This document shows positions 1 to 10,300 of a stretch of DNA of 64,000 bases, piece after piece. The stretch is taken from NCBI RefSeq assembly GCF_008629675.1, contig NZ_VWOX01000006.1, positions 124,001-188,000 of the forward strand, in the 5' to 3' direction. Every line of letters starts with the position of its first letter. Positions within the stretch are counted from its first letter, which is position 1. Made by a program: the position numbers and the translations under genes. The notes beneath the pieces are model-generated. The model saw only the letters and a list, made by a program, of their open reading frames with translations. It was not told where the DNA came from and ran no database searches. Source of the stretch: Roseiconus nitratireducens. Its GTDB lineage: Bacteria; Planctomycetota; Planctomycetia; Pirellulales; Pirellulaceae.

Positions 1-656
1 TCAATGCCGCAGCAGCCGGTCATTCGGAGCCGATCACCGATGCCATTTTCATTTACGGGACATTGATGCGGGGCCAGTGTCGCGCCGCCCATATTCGAGA
101 GCACGGCGTGCAATACGTGTGCGGTGCCGCCTGTCCCGGCTCGCTGTGGGATACGGGAAGCGGGTTTCCAGGAATAACGTTCGACAGTGAACACACTTAT
201 GCCCATGAATGCGTGCGAGGTGAATACCTTCGGACCAAGAATCTTCCTGCATTACTCGAGCGGCTCGATCGAATTGAAGGGTTTCGCGGGTTTGGCAAAG
301 GTGGATCCCTGTTTCATCGACGCCTGACTACCGTGGAGGTGGGAGGAAAGAAGTTGCGCCCCGCCTGGGTTTACGTCCTTGCCAATGCCAGATTGAAATC
401 AGAGCGCATTCCGAGCGGGTGTTGGCGAACCCATTACGGTTTAGCTCAATCACACTTCGATCATCTGTTAAAGGTATATGCGCGCTGTGAAGGGAAGGCG
501 GCCGAACTGCTTCAAATAATGTGCCGGCTCAACCCATGGCTGAATCTGGAACAAGATTCCTTTGGAATGAACACACTCAAAGAGCTCTTGCTCGACGGCA
601 CCATTACGGAGTTCGAAATGGTGCGTGCAGCCGGGCGACGGCCCCGCTTGTGGTGA
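1..656 (+). CDS. Gamma-glutamylcyclotransferase-like (AIG2-like) protein, 5' truncated by window edge
   Basis: The reading frame is open from base 3, so the true start lies outside the window. The first visible residues include the FIYGTLMRG signature of the gamma-glutamylcyclotransferase/AIG2 fold (YGTL-x-x-G). LDRIEGF follows about 80 residues later, where the family carries its catalytic glutamate. Family members release 5-oxoproline from gamma-glutamyl amines or peptides in the cytosol; the substrate here cannot be told. After the core there is an extra tail of about 70 residues (from ERIPSGCWRTHYG to the stop) that I do not recognise. The gene is convergent with the next one; the stops are 7 bases apart. 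Confidence 0.72.
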   Translation, partial: NAAAAGHSEPITDAIFIYGTLMRGQCRAAHIREHGVQYVCGAACPGSLWDTGSGFPGITFDSEHTYAHECVRGEYLRTKNLPALLERLDRIEGFRGFGKGGSLFHRRLTTVEVGGKKLRPAWVYVLANARLKSERIPSGCWRTHYGLAQSHFDHLLKVYARCEGKAAELLQIMCRLNPWLNLEQDSFGMNTLKELLLDGTITEFEMVRAAGRRPRLW

Positions 657-663
657 TACGGAC

Positions 664-2154
664 TCAGGACTTCTTGATTCTTTCCCTAACAGCAGTGGCT
701 TTTCGGCGAGGTCTGTTGACGAAGGCGAAGCAGGAAAGCATCAAAAGCACTGCGGTTGTGCCTGGTTCCGGAATCGCGGTGACGGTCAAACGCAGTATGT
801 CGCGATTTCCGCTGGTGAAGATGGATGAGCTAAAGAGTCGGCCGTTGTCGAGGGTGGGGAACTGGAACTCTGTTCCATTGTCCTGGATGGAATCGGCGAT
901 CACGATGTCAAAGATCGAGCTGGCTAACGGATCGAAGTCGTCGAGTAAAAGGACGTCCAAGGTGCCATCGAGGACGACATCGCCGTTGACAACGACCCGG
1001 TCGTATTCTGTGCCCGGTTCGAGTCCGGCGAGCTCAAACTCCAGCATGGAAGAGGGTGAGAAGAAAAGGTCGGTATCATATTCGACCAACCCGGGGCTGT
1101 TGCCGGGGCTGAATCCGCCTTCGAAGAAGATGTCACCGCCACCAGTGGCGCCTCCGCTGCCGCTGAAGTCTCCCGCAAAGACCGCCACGCTGCTGGTAGT
1201 GTCGGTTGCACTGACACGCAGCGTGCCGTTTTGAACGATGTCGTCGTAGAAAGTTGCCTGAGCGCCTCCGGTGACGATGATGCGTCCTGTGTTGTTGATA
1301 TCGCCTTGGATGTCGGAAGTTCCGAAACTGGCCAACAGATCGCCTTCATTGGTCAATCCGCCATCGAATCGCATCACGGCATTTCGGGAAATGATTTGTC
1401 CGCTGCTAGTCACCGAAGAGTCAAACGTCATCTCCGACAAGAACGAGGTCGTTCCAATCGACTCGATCCGTCCCAGGTTGGTGACGACTCCGCCAATGAA
1501 GGAGAGGTTCTCGCCGGCCGCCGACGTGATTTCACCGGATGAGGAAACTTGGACGCCTCCAAACGAATCTCCTCTGATTCCAGAAATTGTTCCATCACCA
1601 GCGAGGCGTCCGTTGACCGCGATCTTTGCCGTAGTCACGTTGCCACCATCACTCAGCCGCATTTCGCCCAAGCCCGCTTTTCCAATGACTATTTCATTTC
1701 CAACGCTCAGTCGACTCACGCGCCCGTTGACCTCGACAAAGCCCGTTGAACCTGAGCGATCACCGATCTCCATTGCTTTCGATCGGAACGACGCACCATC
1801 TTCGATGGTCAGGCGACCGACGTTCAAAAATCCAACGCTCGCGGTTCCGCCCGATTGATAATTCGTTCCGATCCCAGAAAGAAACAAGTCACCCACACCG
1901 CCGATACCGACATCGACGCCAGAGGTGAACACCTGCGCCCCGTCTTCAAGCCCCAGAAAGCCGTCAGCATTTCTACCGACCTCGGTATCGTCTACCACTG
2001 AACCAAGCTCCACTGAACCACGGGCGGTGATCGTCCCCTGTCCGAGCGATTGATCGCACCCGAAGAAAAGATAGATCACCGCAATGGCCATTAGATTCAA
2101 TTTGAAATGCGTGTAAGTAAACGGCATCGTATTAACAAAAAGCTTATTGATCAT
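664..2154 (-). CDS. PEP-CTERM secreted beta-strand repeat protein
   Basis: This is a 496-residue exported protein. A hydrophobic stretch near residues 20-34 is a signal peptide. The middle is Gly/Ser/Asp/Thr-rich short repeats (VGIGGVGDLFLSG, LTIEDGASF types), as in autotransporter-like beta-helix proteins. The C-terminus has the sorting tripartite signal: IPEPGT, then a hydrophobic segment (AVLLMLSCFAFV), then the basic NRPRRKA tail. PEP-CTERM proteins are processed by an exosortase during surface export; none is encoded here. AGGGA lies about 7 bases before the ATG at 2154, supporting this start. Specific function is unknown. Confidence 0.75.
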   Translation of the reverse strand: MINKLFVNTMPFTYTHFKLNLMAIAVIYLFFGCDQSLGQGTITARGSVELGSVVDDTEVGRNADGFLGLEDGAQVFTSGVDVGIGGVGDLFLSGIGTNYQSGGTASVGFLNVGRLTIEDGASFRSKAMEIGDRSGSTGFVEVNGRVSRLSVGNEIVIGKAGLGEMRLSDGGNVTTAKIAVNGRLAGDGTISGIRGDSFGGVQVSSSGEITSAAGENLSFIGGVVTNLGRIESIGTTSFLSEMTFDSSVTSSGQIISRNAVMRFDGGLTNEGDLLASFGTSDIQGDINNTGRIIVTGGAQATFYDDIVQNGTLRVSATDTTSSVAVFAGDFSGSGGATGGGDIFFEGGFSPGNSPGLVEYDTDLFFSPSSMLEFELAGLEPGTEYDRVVVNGDVVLDGTLDVLLLDDFDPLASSIFDIVIADSIQDNGTEFQFPTLDNGRLFSSSIFTSGNRDILRLTVTAIPEPGTTAVLLMLSCFAFVNRPRRKATAVRERIKKS

Positions 2155-2255
2155 GATGTTTCCCTAGGTGTCGTGAGTTTGCTCTCATCTCGATTTGTAT
2201 CGGGTTGAATTCGGTTTGAGGATCTGAGTGCGGTTCGTAGTCATCACTAAGATTT

Positions 2256-4100
2256 CTAAATCGCCGAAAAACTGTTCTGTCGGGATTCGTATCCGGTCGC
2301 GGAAAGCATCGTTCCCATGACGTGTTTTCCCACGGCTCGGCCGGATTGGAGTCCGGCTGTATTGTCGAAGTCGAAGTGGATGCCTCCGTAGATGCGGCTC
2401 ATCCCAGCCTCTTCGGCGGCTTGGGTGAAACTAGTGAATGAACGTGTGACGATCAGCTCTTCTGCGAGTGGACGCTGTGCCGGGGCGTTGTGGCCGTCGA
2501 GCTGACTGGTGAAATGAACGTTCGAGCCGAAGAACTCGGTCAACACAGCGTCGGCCGCGCCGCTGAATGAACTGTGCCCGGAGGTGTAGGTTGGAAAGGG
2601 CGGGTTCTGTACCAACGGCAGCCAGTCTGGATCGGGGGTGGTTGCCGGATTACCGTCGGTGTCGGCTTGACGGATCGCGTCGATGGGCCGCCAGAGGTCG
2701 TAGTGATACTTCGCGTCCCAGGCAGCGATCCCCGCATCCGCCAGTGCGATATTCAGCAGCGAGAACAGCCGCGCGTTCTCGGTGAGGGATGTGCCTTTGG
2801 CCAATGCGACGTCGGCGGAAATTTGGTTCCAGTGGCCTGGTGGCGTAAACGTGCCGCCACCATCGGCCCAGAAGATCGCGATTTCACTTTGGTCGTCCGT
2901 ACGAACTTCGCTATCGAGACGTCCAAGTTGCATCACCTGATCGACCGACTCGGCATACCGCTCGCTACTCAGTTCAGGCGGCGGCTCGGGCCGGTATTGC
3001 TCAACCGCTTCAATGGCAAAAGGCTCGACGTATCGCCATTGCGGGAGCAGTGGCGGCAGGTAGCCGGGAAGCGTGCGCCGCCAGTCGCCCGGATCGGCCC
3101 CAGGCGTGTAGTCAATCTCCGCTGCCGATCCATCATCGGCCCGAGCGGCGAGCATTGCGTCGCCGACGTCATTTCCGAACACGATGCCGAGGTCTTTTGC
3201 CGCGCCGTCAGGAATGCTTGCCAGCGACTCGGCCAGCGAGGCGTCCCAATGCGCCATCTCGTCGGCTTCCGGATAAAGCCGCGATGCGACACGGTGTGCG
3301 GCTGCGGCAGCCGCCGCCTCGGGTGATGCACCCGGTTCGGCGGACAGACCCTTCAGATACGGATGATAGCCACCCTCGATGGCGTTCAACGCATCAAACA
3401 TCGCAGTGTGGATCATCGCCAGATTGTGTGCGACCCGCGGCGGCTGTGACGGTACGATGCGTCCGCCGTAAGGATCATCGTCGGTAGTCGTCCATTCGCG
3501 TACGACGTTCAGAGCAGCCGCATTCCAATCGAGAACCACGTCGCCAAGGCGAAGCGACTTCGACCGCGATACCTCGCGTCCGCGTGGGTCGTGTGCGGTG
3601 ACCTCGATTTCGTTGAGGCCGTTCTGCAGATCAAATTGCAGGACGAAATTCCCATCATTGTCCGACTGTGTCTTGTCAAGCGTCGTTGGCGAATCCGGAG
3701 TCCCCGTGCTCTTGTTCGCCACCATAGAAACGTTAGGCAATGTCGTGCCGGTGAATGTGACTTGCGGTGATTGGACGACACCGTTGGCATTCGGATCCAA
3801 ATCGGGAGATGTATTGACAATGAGTTGCAAGGGATCCGAATATCGAGCCAAGACGTTAATCACCGCCAATGCATCGCGCGGCGATAATTGCCCATCGCCG
3901 CTGGTATCGTAGTACGGCTCGCCCTCCCCACGTGCCGACGGCAACTGTCCGGCTTCTGAACGGCTAAGTCGATTGATCACTTGAAGAGCATCGAACGGCT
4001 CAACGAGCGATGATCCATCGACATCACACCGAAGCGCTGGGTTCTGCCACGCCGCGTTCATGCAGCGTCGCGGTTCGAGTTGTTCAAACAAAAGGTTCAT
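2256..4100 (-). CDS. Dockerin-bearing vanadium haloperoxidase-like (PAP2 superfamily) protein
   Basis: The 614-residue protein begins with the planctomycete surface motif FEQLEPRRCMNA. Two dockerin-like calcium loops follow (CDVDGSSLVEPFDALQVIN near 24-43 and YDTSGDGQLSPRDALAVIN near 64-82). A beta-sandwich linker leads to a helical catalytic region from about residue 190. TSGHSSFSGAA (about 507-517) and RIYGGIHFD (about 563-571) match the vanadate-binding histidine/arginine blocks of vanadium-dependent haloperoxidases and PAP2 phosphatases. The haloperoxidase role is inferred from length and motif order; a phosphatase cannot be excluded. It lies downstream of the RHS giant, with a 230-base gap. 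Confidence 0.75.
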   Translation of the reverse strand: MNLLFEQLEPRRCMNAAWQNPALRCDVDGSSLVEPFDALQVINRLSRSEAGQLPSARGEGEPYYDTSGDGQLSPRDALAVINVLARYSDPLQLIVNTSPDLDPNANGVVQSPQVTFTGTTLPNVSMVANKSTGTPDSPTTLDKTQSDNDGNFVLQFDLQNGLNEIEVTAHDPRGREVSRSKSLRLGDVVLDWNAAALNVVREWTTTDDDPYGGRIVPSQPPRVAHNLAMIHTAMFDALNAIEGGYHPYLKGLSAEPGASPEAAAAAAAHRVASRLYPEADEMAHWDASLAESLASIPDGAAKDLGIVFGNDVGDAMLAARADDGSAAEIDYTPGADPGDWRRTLPGYLPPLLPQWRYVEPFAIEAVEQYRPEPPPELSSERYAESVDQVMQLGRLDSEVRTDDQSEIAIFWADGGGTFTPPGHWNQISADVALAKGTSLTENARLFSLLNIALADAGIAAWDAKYHYDLWRPIDAIRQADTDGNPATTPDPDWLPLVQNPPFPTYTSGHSSFSGAADAVLTEFFGSNVHFTSQLDGHNAPAQRPLAEELIVTRSFTSFTQAAEEAGMSRIYGGIHFDFDNTAGLQSGRAVGKHVMGTMLSATGYESRQNSFSAI

Positions 4101-4330
4101 TCAATAGTTAGATTCATGGATAGGTTGTCGCGTCGCCTACAAACATCGAGGTTTTCGCACCCATGCCTCACTCTTTCTTTCTGCGAGTTATGGTGTTGAG
4201 CAAGACTTCTGATGCGACGACAATTTTTAACCTAGTTGGCCGCTCCGTTCATTCCGCGACATGCAAAATTTCCAACTCTTATGCAACTACTCATTTCAAT
4301 CCGAAAAGCGTGCTGATACGTTTTCCGGTC

Positions 4331-7300
4331 TCAATAAAAGCGTCCTCGAGAAACAACGTACGCGACCCAAGACTCAAGGTATTCGTAGATACGATTTAGC
4401 CCAGGTCCTTCTGTAACTCGAATTTCGCCGCCAACGCTCATGATGAGTCCGTTTGCTTGGGCGTACGCACCTAAGTCAATCGCAGTGCCAGAATTCAATG
4501 TTGTATTGATGCCAGCGACGATACCGGGTGGACTGAAAATGCCTGTATTCACTGGAAGACCACATTGAAAGCCAATACCTGGTTGAATCTTTCCGTCACT
4601 GGTGACAGAAATATTTGCAGGACCTCCAATGGGGACTGTGACGGAGCCTGTGAACTCCCCCTTTGGACCCGCATTGACTCCGAAAGGTCCAATGCTTCCG
4701 AAAGCACTCCAGCTATAATCAAGAACCGGATCTCCATACGTTATGTCTTGGATACTCGGGGACAGCCCGAAGGGATCTGTTAACAGAGTAACAGAGTTCC
4801 CAACAAACCTATGGAGATTAAGTTCCCCCGATCGATACCCAATCGGATCCTTGCTTACGAATCGGCCTGTTCTCGAATCGTAGTGACGTGCCCGAAAGAA
4901 GTACGTCGCCGTCTCAGAATCAAACTCCCGTGACTGGAACCGGTAGCGGCTGTTTACCCCCTCGAAGCTCTGTTGAGTGATATTGCCGAAGGAGTCGTAC
5001 TTAATGTGATTAACAAATTCGCCTTCTTTATTGACAAGATCACGGACGGTGCTTAGCTGGTCGGTCAGCAGCCATTGAACGTTGCCGTCACCATCTGCCT
5101 GGGCGAAAATCTGGTCGATGCCGGGGCCGTGTAGGTAGCGTTGTACCAATTGCGGTTCGGCGGGGCCGCTGCCGTCGGTGTCCGTGAAGTCCAGCAGCAC
5201 GTCTTCGCGGTCGTAGGCGAAGTGCGTCATCACCGCGTCGAGCGCGTCGGTGGGATCTTGGTCAACCGCTTTGGAGATGCGACGGCCGAATGCGTCGTAG
5301 GTGAACTCGATCCGCTGAATCGGTGAGCCGTCGGCGGCGAAGTCGCTGATCGCCGCTAACCGGTTGCGGTGATCCCACTCGAACTCGCGAATCTCGCCGC
5401 TGGCGATGCTGGTGCGACGCAGCATGTTCCCTTCATAGTCGTACGTGTAATCAAACTCGCCGTCGGATAGAAGCCGGTTGCCCGGGCCGGTTACGTAACC
5501 AGAACCGTGCAAGTGGGAAGACAGGCGGTTGCCGTTGGCATCATAGACGTACGACTCGTCCGGCTGGTCGACATCCGCGTGGTCGGCTTCGATCAGTTGC
5601 CCGCGATTGTCATAGCTGTAGTCGGTCCTTCCGTCGATGTCGGTGATTGCCGTGATTCGGCTGGCTGCGTCAAAGCGGAGCTCGTAGAAAGCGACGTCTG
5701 CGCCCGTTGAGTTTGTGTGCCTCAAGTCCGTCAGCCGGTTCAGGGCGTCGTAGCTGTAAGCGGTGCCCACGACGAGCTGTGTGCCGGCAAGATCCGAGTA
5801 GCGGTCAATCGATGTGAATTGGCCGAGCTGGTTGTAGGCCAGGTCGGCGCGCTTTTCCGTTACGTCGGTGCCCGACTGAGAGATCCGCGTATTGCGATTG
5901 AGAGCATCGAAAACATACTCAGTGGTTGCTCCCAAAGTTCCATCAATCGTGTCGGTCGCTGAGACGACGTTGCCAATGGCGTCGTAGGAATACTCAATCA
6001 CCACGTTGGGAACGAAGGGTGTTCCGGCATTGTCCACTTCCGTGATGCGATTCTGATTGTCATACACAAACGCAAGCGAGCTGAACACGTCGTCAACCGA
6101 GAGCAGACGGCCCGCTGCGTCGTAGGCATACTCGACCATATTCGCGGTTGACTGGTCTTCATCGATCCAGGTTTCGGTGGCCAGTCGGTACAGATCATCG
6201 TAACCGTACTCCGTTAGGCGGCCGTTGCGATCGGTCTTGGCAATCAGGTTGTTGGCCGCATCGTACTGGTAGCGGATCGAATTACCGAGCGGATCCACTT
6301 CGCGGGTCAGGCGATTTCTCCCGTCATAATAGAATCGCGTTCGATTACCGACCGGATCTGTGAGTACGGTGAGATTGTTATCAATGTCATATTCGTATCG
6401 GGTTTCTCCTCCGTCCGCATCGATCATCCGTCGCAGGCGATCGCGTTCGTCGTAGAGGTACTCCGTCGTGTGTCCGAGCTGGTCGATGAACGCGATGAGA
6501 TTGCCAGCCCGATCGTATCGCTGCTGGACGGTGCCCGAGGGATCGGTAATCTCGACTGGACGATCGAGGACGTCGTACGCGATCGCCGTCGTCACGTCCT
6601 CTGCGTCGGTCAATTCTGTCAAATTTCCCGCCGCGTCATAATCGAAGCGATAAGTCGGTGAAGCGAGCGGGCCGCCGGGGCCATCGAGATCGGGCTCAAT
6701 CAGCCGGACCAGTCGATTCATGGTGTCGTATTCGTAATGCGTGACATAGCCACGCTGGTCGGTCATCGACGTGACAAGGCCCGCTTTTCCAGCAACGGTC
6801 GACATGTCGTAGGCGTATCGGACAGTCGCTTCGTCCAGCGTTCCGACTGCGTAAGTGGTCGATACGAGTCGATCGAGATTGTCGTAATCAAATTCCGTAA
6901 CCCGATCGAGCGGATCAATGATCGAAGCCAGCATCCCGCTAGCGGTGTACGTATACGAGCTGACCACATCGTCGCCTTCATCAAGCGACGGATCGCGATC
7001 ACCAACCACGCGAATCGTATGCAGCAGATTTCCATTTTCCTCGTCGCGAACGTAAAATGTCTGCCGCCCCAGTTCATCGATATGCGATTCAACCAAGTTG
7101 AACTTAGGGTCATACTGGGTCTCCGGCGGAGCACCAGAAACGGTGTACGCGAAATTCTCAAGAATGGTGAGTCGGCCGTCGTACGAGAACAAGATGTCAG
7201 GCTGTGGGTCACCAATAGCATCCACCACGTGAAGTCCAACGCTTGTGAGGCCGTTCGCTTGTGTGACCTCCAAGTAAGTGATCGGTGAAAGATTGCCTTG

Positions 7301-10300
7301 GCCATCGCTCAGCAAGTAAGCGATTTCGCCGTAACGCCCGATTAACAGATCTAGGTTGCCATCCCAATTGATGTCTCGAGCTTCGACTTCACCGCCGAAA
7401 ACATTGCGTTTATCGCTTGGTGCAACGCTGTATGTGAAACTGGGCGATCCACTCCGCTCACCCTGGTTCCAATCCCAGACTCGCAACGTGTTCGTGCGGA
7501 TCCCCGCAGAACTTAGAATCAGTTCCTCGTCGGGATCTGAATCGAGATTTGCCAACTCGACGGACCAGTAAACGGTTTGTTGTGTGGGATATGGTTGGAA
7601 TGGATCTGTATCAGGAGACAGGGTACCGTCCCCGGCGCCGAGCAATAAGTCGACGTAACCTTGTGCAACCGGACGACCTTCTGAGTCATCGATTTCATAA
7701 ACTGTCACGATGTCCTGAATTGCATCGCCGTTGAAGTCCCCGACCGCCAGGTCTCGGATATCGTAGATCAAATCTTCTTCCCGATAATCTCGCAAGACAG
7801 ACGATTGAAAATTCCCGTTTCCGTCGTTCTTGAGAAGCATCACCTGCCCTGGACGTTGACGATAGAGGACGAAATCTAGGTCGCCGTCTCGATCAAAGTC
7901 CACCGGGTCTGCAACCTCATCGAATGCGGCATGGACTGGAACTGCAGTCTCGAAGAGTCCCGCTGTTTCTGTCGACCAGAGTGCGAAAATCTGGTTGTCT
8001 TCCACGGCCGCGATCAAGTCATCGTTGCCATCGCTGTCGAAATCATCGACGAACAATCGCAGCCGCGAGCCTAAGAAACCGGAAACGGTCGATTCGATTC
8101 GCTGGACTAAGATTCGTGATGCGTTGAGGTCGATCAGGGGCTGAGTCCAGATTTCGATAGCGAATGTCCCGTCTCGATAGCTATAAGATTCCAATTCAAG
8201 TGAAACCAAATCAAGCTGGCCATCTTGGTCGAGGTCGGTAATCACCGAATCGACTAAGTCGGGAATCGCTGTGGTCGGCGGGATATACGAGACAGATTGG
8301 CCGGCGGGAACGATCGGAACTATTTCGAAGGCCATCTCTCTGCCAACGCCTGACACGACCACTCCAGGCACTTCGAGAGGCGCCAATCCGATGAGTGCCG
8401 ACTCGTAGTGCCGTACGAACGTGTCTACCGAAGGCTGGCTCGCACCATACGTTCCATCACCGTTTCCGAAGAGAGTAAGAATCCGTTTGCCAGTGCCTTC
8501 ATATCGTCCGTCGGTCGAAACTCTCGCGGCGATCACGAGCACGTCGAGGCTGCCGTCTTGATCGGCGTCCAACAATTCTAGAGATGTCGGAAAGAGCGGC
8601 AGATTTTGGAACTGTTGCGGTGTAGCCGTGTGAACAGGGTTCAAGAATCCCCCGTGCCCGTCGTTCAGGATCGTATAGATTCCACGCGATGATGAACCCG
8701 CGGCGATGATGTCGGTCCATCCGTCAGCGTTCAAATCGCCGAAACGAAGGTTGGGAATTCCGTGCGGGTTGTCAGACGATCCCGTCCACTCACCGATCAC
8801 ACCGACATCGATCGTCCCGACATCCTCGAATACTCCTTGGGAATCATTCTTGAGTAAGGCAATTCCGGCACTAAACCGTGGGTCGCCGACTTTATTTGAA
8901 CCACCCCCACCCAAGGCGACCGCGACGTCGAGGTCACCATCATTGTCGTAATCAGCCAATTGGACGCTATTTCGGGAATCGGCGTTGCTTCCTCTTGGCA
9001 GTTCCGTTTCCGAGGCCACTGCCACTCCAAAGGAACCATCACCCAACAACGAGACTAGTACCGTCCGACCACTGTTATCATTTTCGCCGCGGTACACCAC
9101 ATCGAGGTTGCCGTCAGAATTGACGTCGCCGAGTTGCAGCCCAAGGTTGTGCTCAATCTTATATGAGGCCGTTATGATCGATTCTTCTCGAAACGTGCCA
9201 TCCCCGAATCCACGGAAGAATTGCAGCTTCGAAGTCGGGATTTGAGCGTCGACGACCAGCAAATCGAGATCACCGTCGTTGTTAAAATCACCTAGCTCGA
9301 GATGATCCGTGTAGCCGGTGGTTGAGAAACTTCTCGGTTCGGAGAATAGCCCGCCTCCGAGACCCAGGTAGACGTTGATTCTCATGTCCAAGTTGCCTAC
9401 GGAATAGGCCGATACAACGTCGTCCTTCCCATCGAGATTGATGTCTCCGACCGCCGCGAGAGTTCTGTCGTCGCCCGGTAGTGAACGACTTGGACCGGTA
9501 ATCACACGATCGTAGAACTCGGCACCACCATTCAATCCTCCGTAAGTATCAGCTGCGGTGATCAGATTGCCGAATTCATCGTACGTGAATTCTGTTGCGA
9601 ACCCTCGACCGTTTGTGACCTTGAGTGGCAAGTTGTCGTCGTTGTAGGTCACGCTAACGGCGTTCCCTACGGCATCCTTGACTTGAGTCGGTAACCCAAC
9701 TGGATTCAGGTCAGCGTGCTCGACATTTCCATTGGCATCGACATATTGACTCGCAACCGACGTTCGAACGGTCGCGTTCAACGGAACAAACTTCGGTGGC
9801 AGAGAGCGAAAATCAATGTAGCTCGACTCTCCCTGACTGATCGCGACCTGCGTCTGCGCTGGATTAATGCGTCGCACGCTCCCATCTTTGCGGATCGCCT
9901 GTGTGGCACGCCCGTATTGATCGTAGAACGTTGATTCCGAATTTCCCCGTTGGTCAATTTCGCCGACCATCAGATGATTGCGGTCGTACTCGAATTGACG
10001 GCTCGATTGATCGGGATCGATGATTCGGACCAGGTTGCCTCGGTCGTCCAAAAGCAATTCGGTAACCCGACTAGCCGGATCAGTAATCGTGACCCTGCCG
10101 GCCTCGTAGACGATCGTCGTTTGGAGACCGACCGGATCCGTGATCACGGTCAACCGTCCCTCTGAGTCGTAGTCATATCTGGAAATGCGTCCCTGACGGT
10201 CCTCAAACTCCTCGATCAGATGCTCCGCGTTGAATCGAGCCACGGACTGGTCGGGAAAGGTTCGGACGAAATGCCCTGATGTGTTCTTGGTTAGCGTGGA

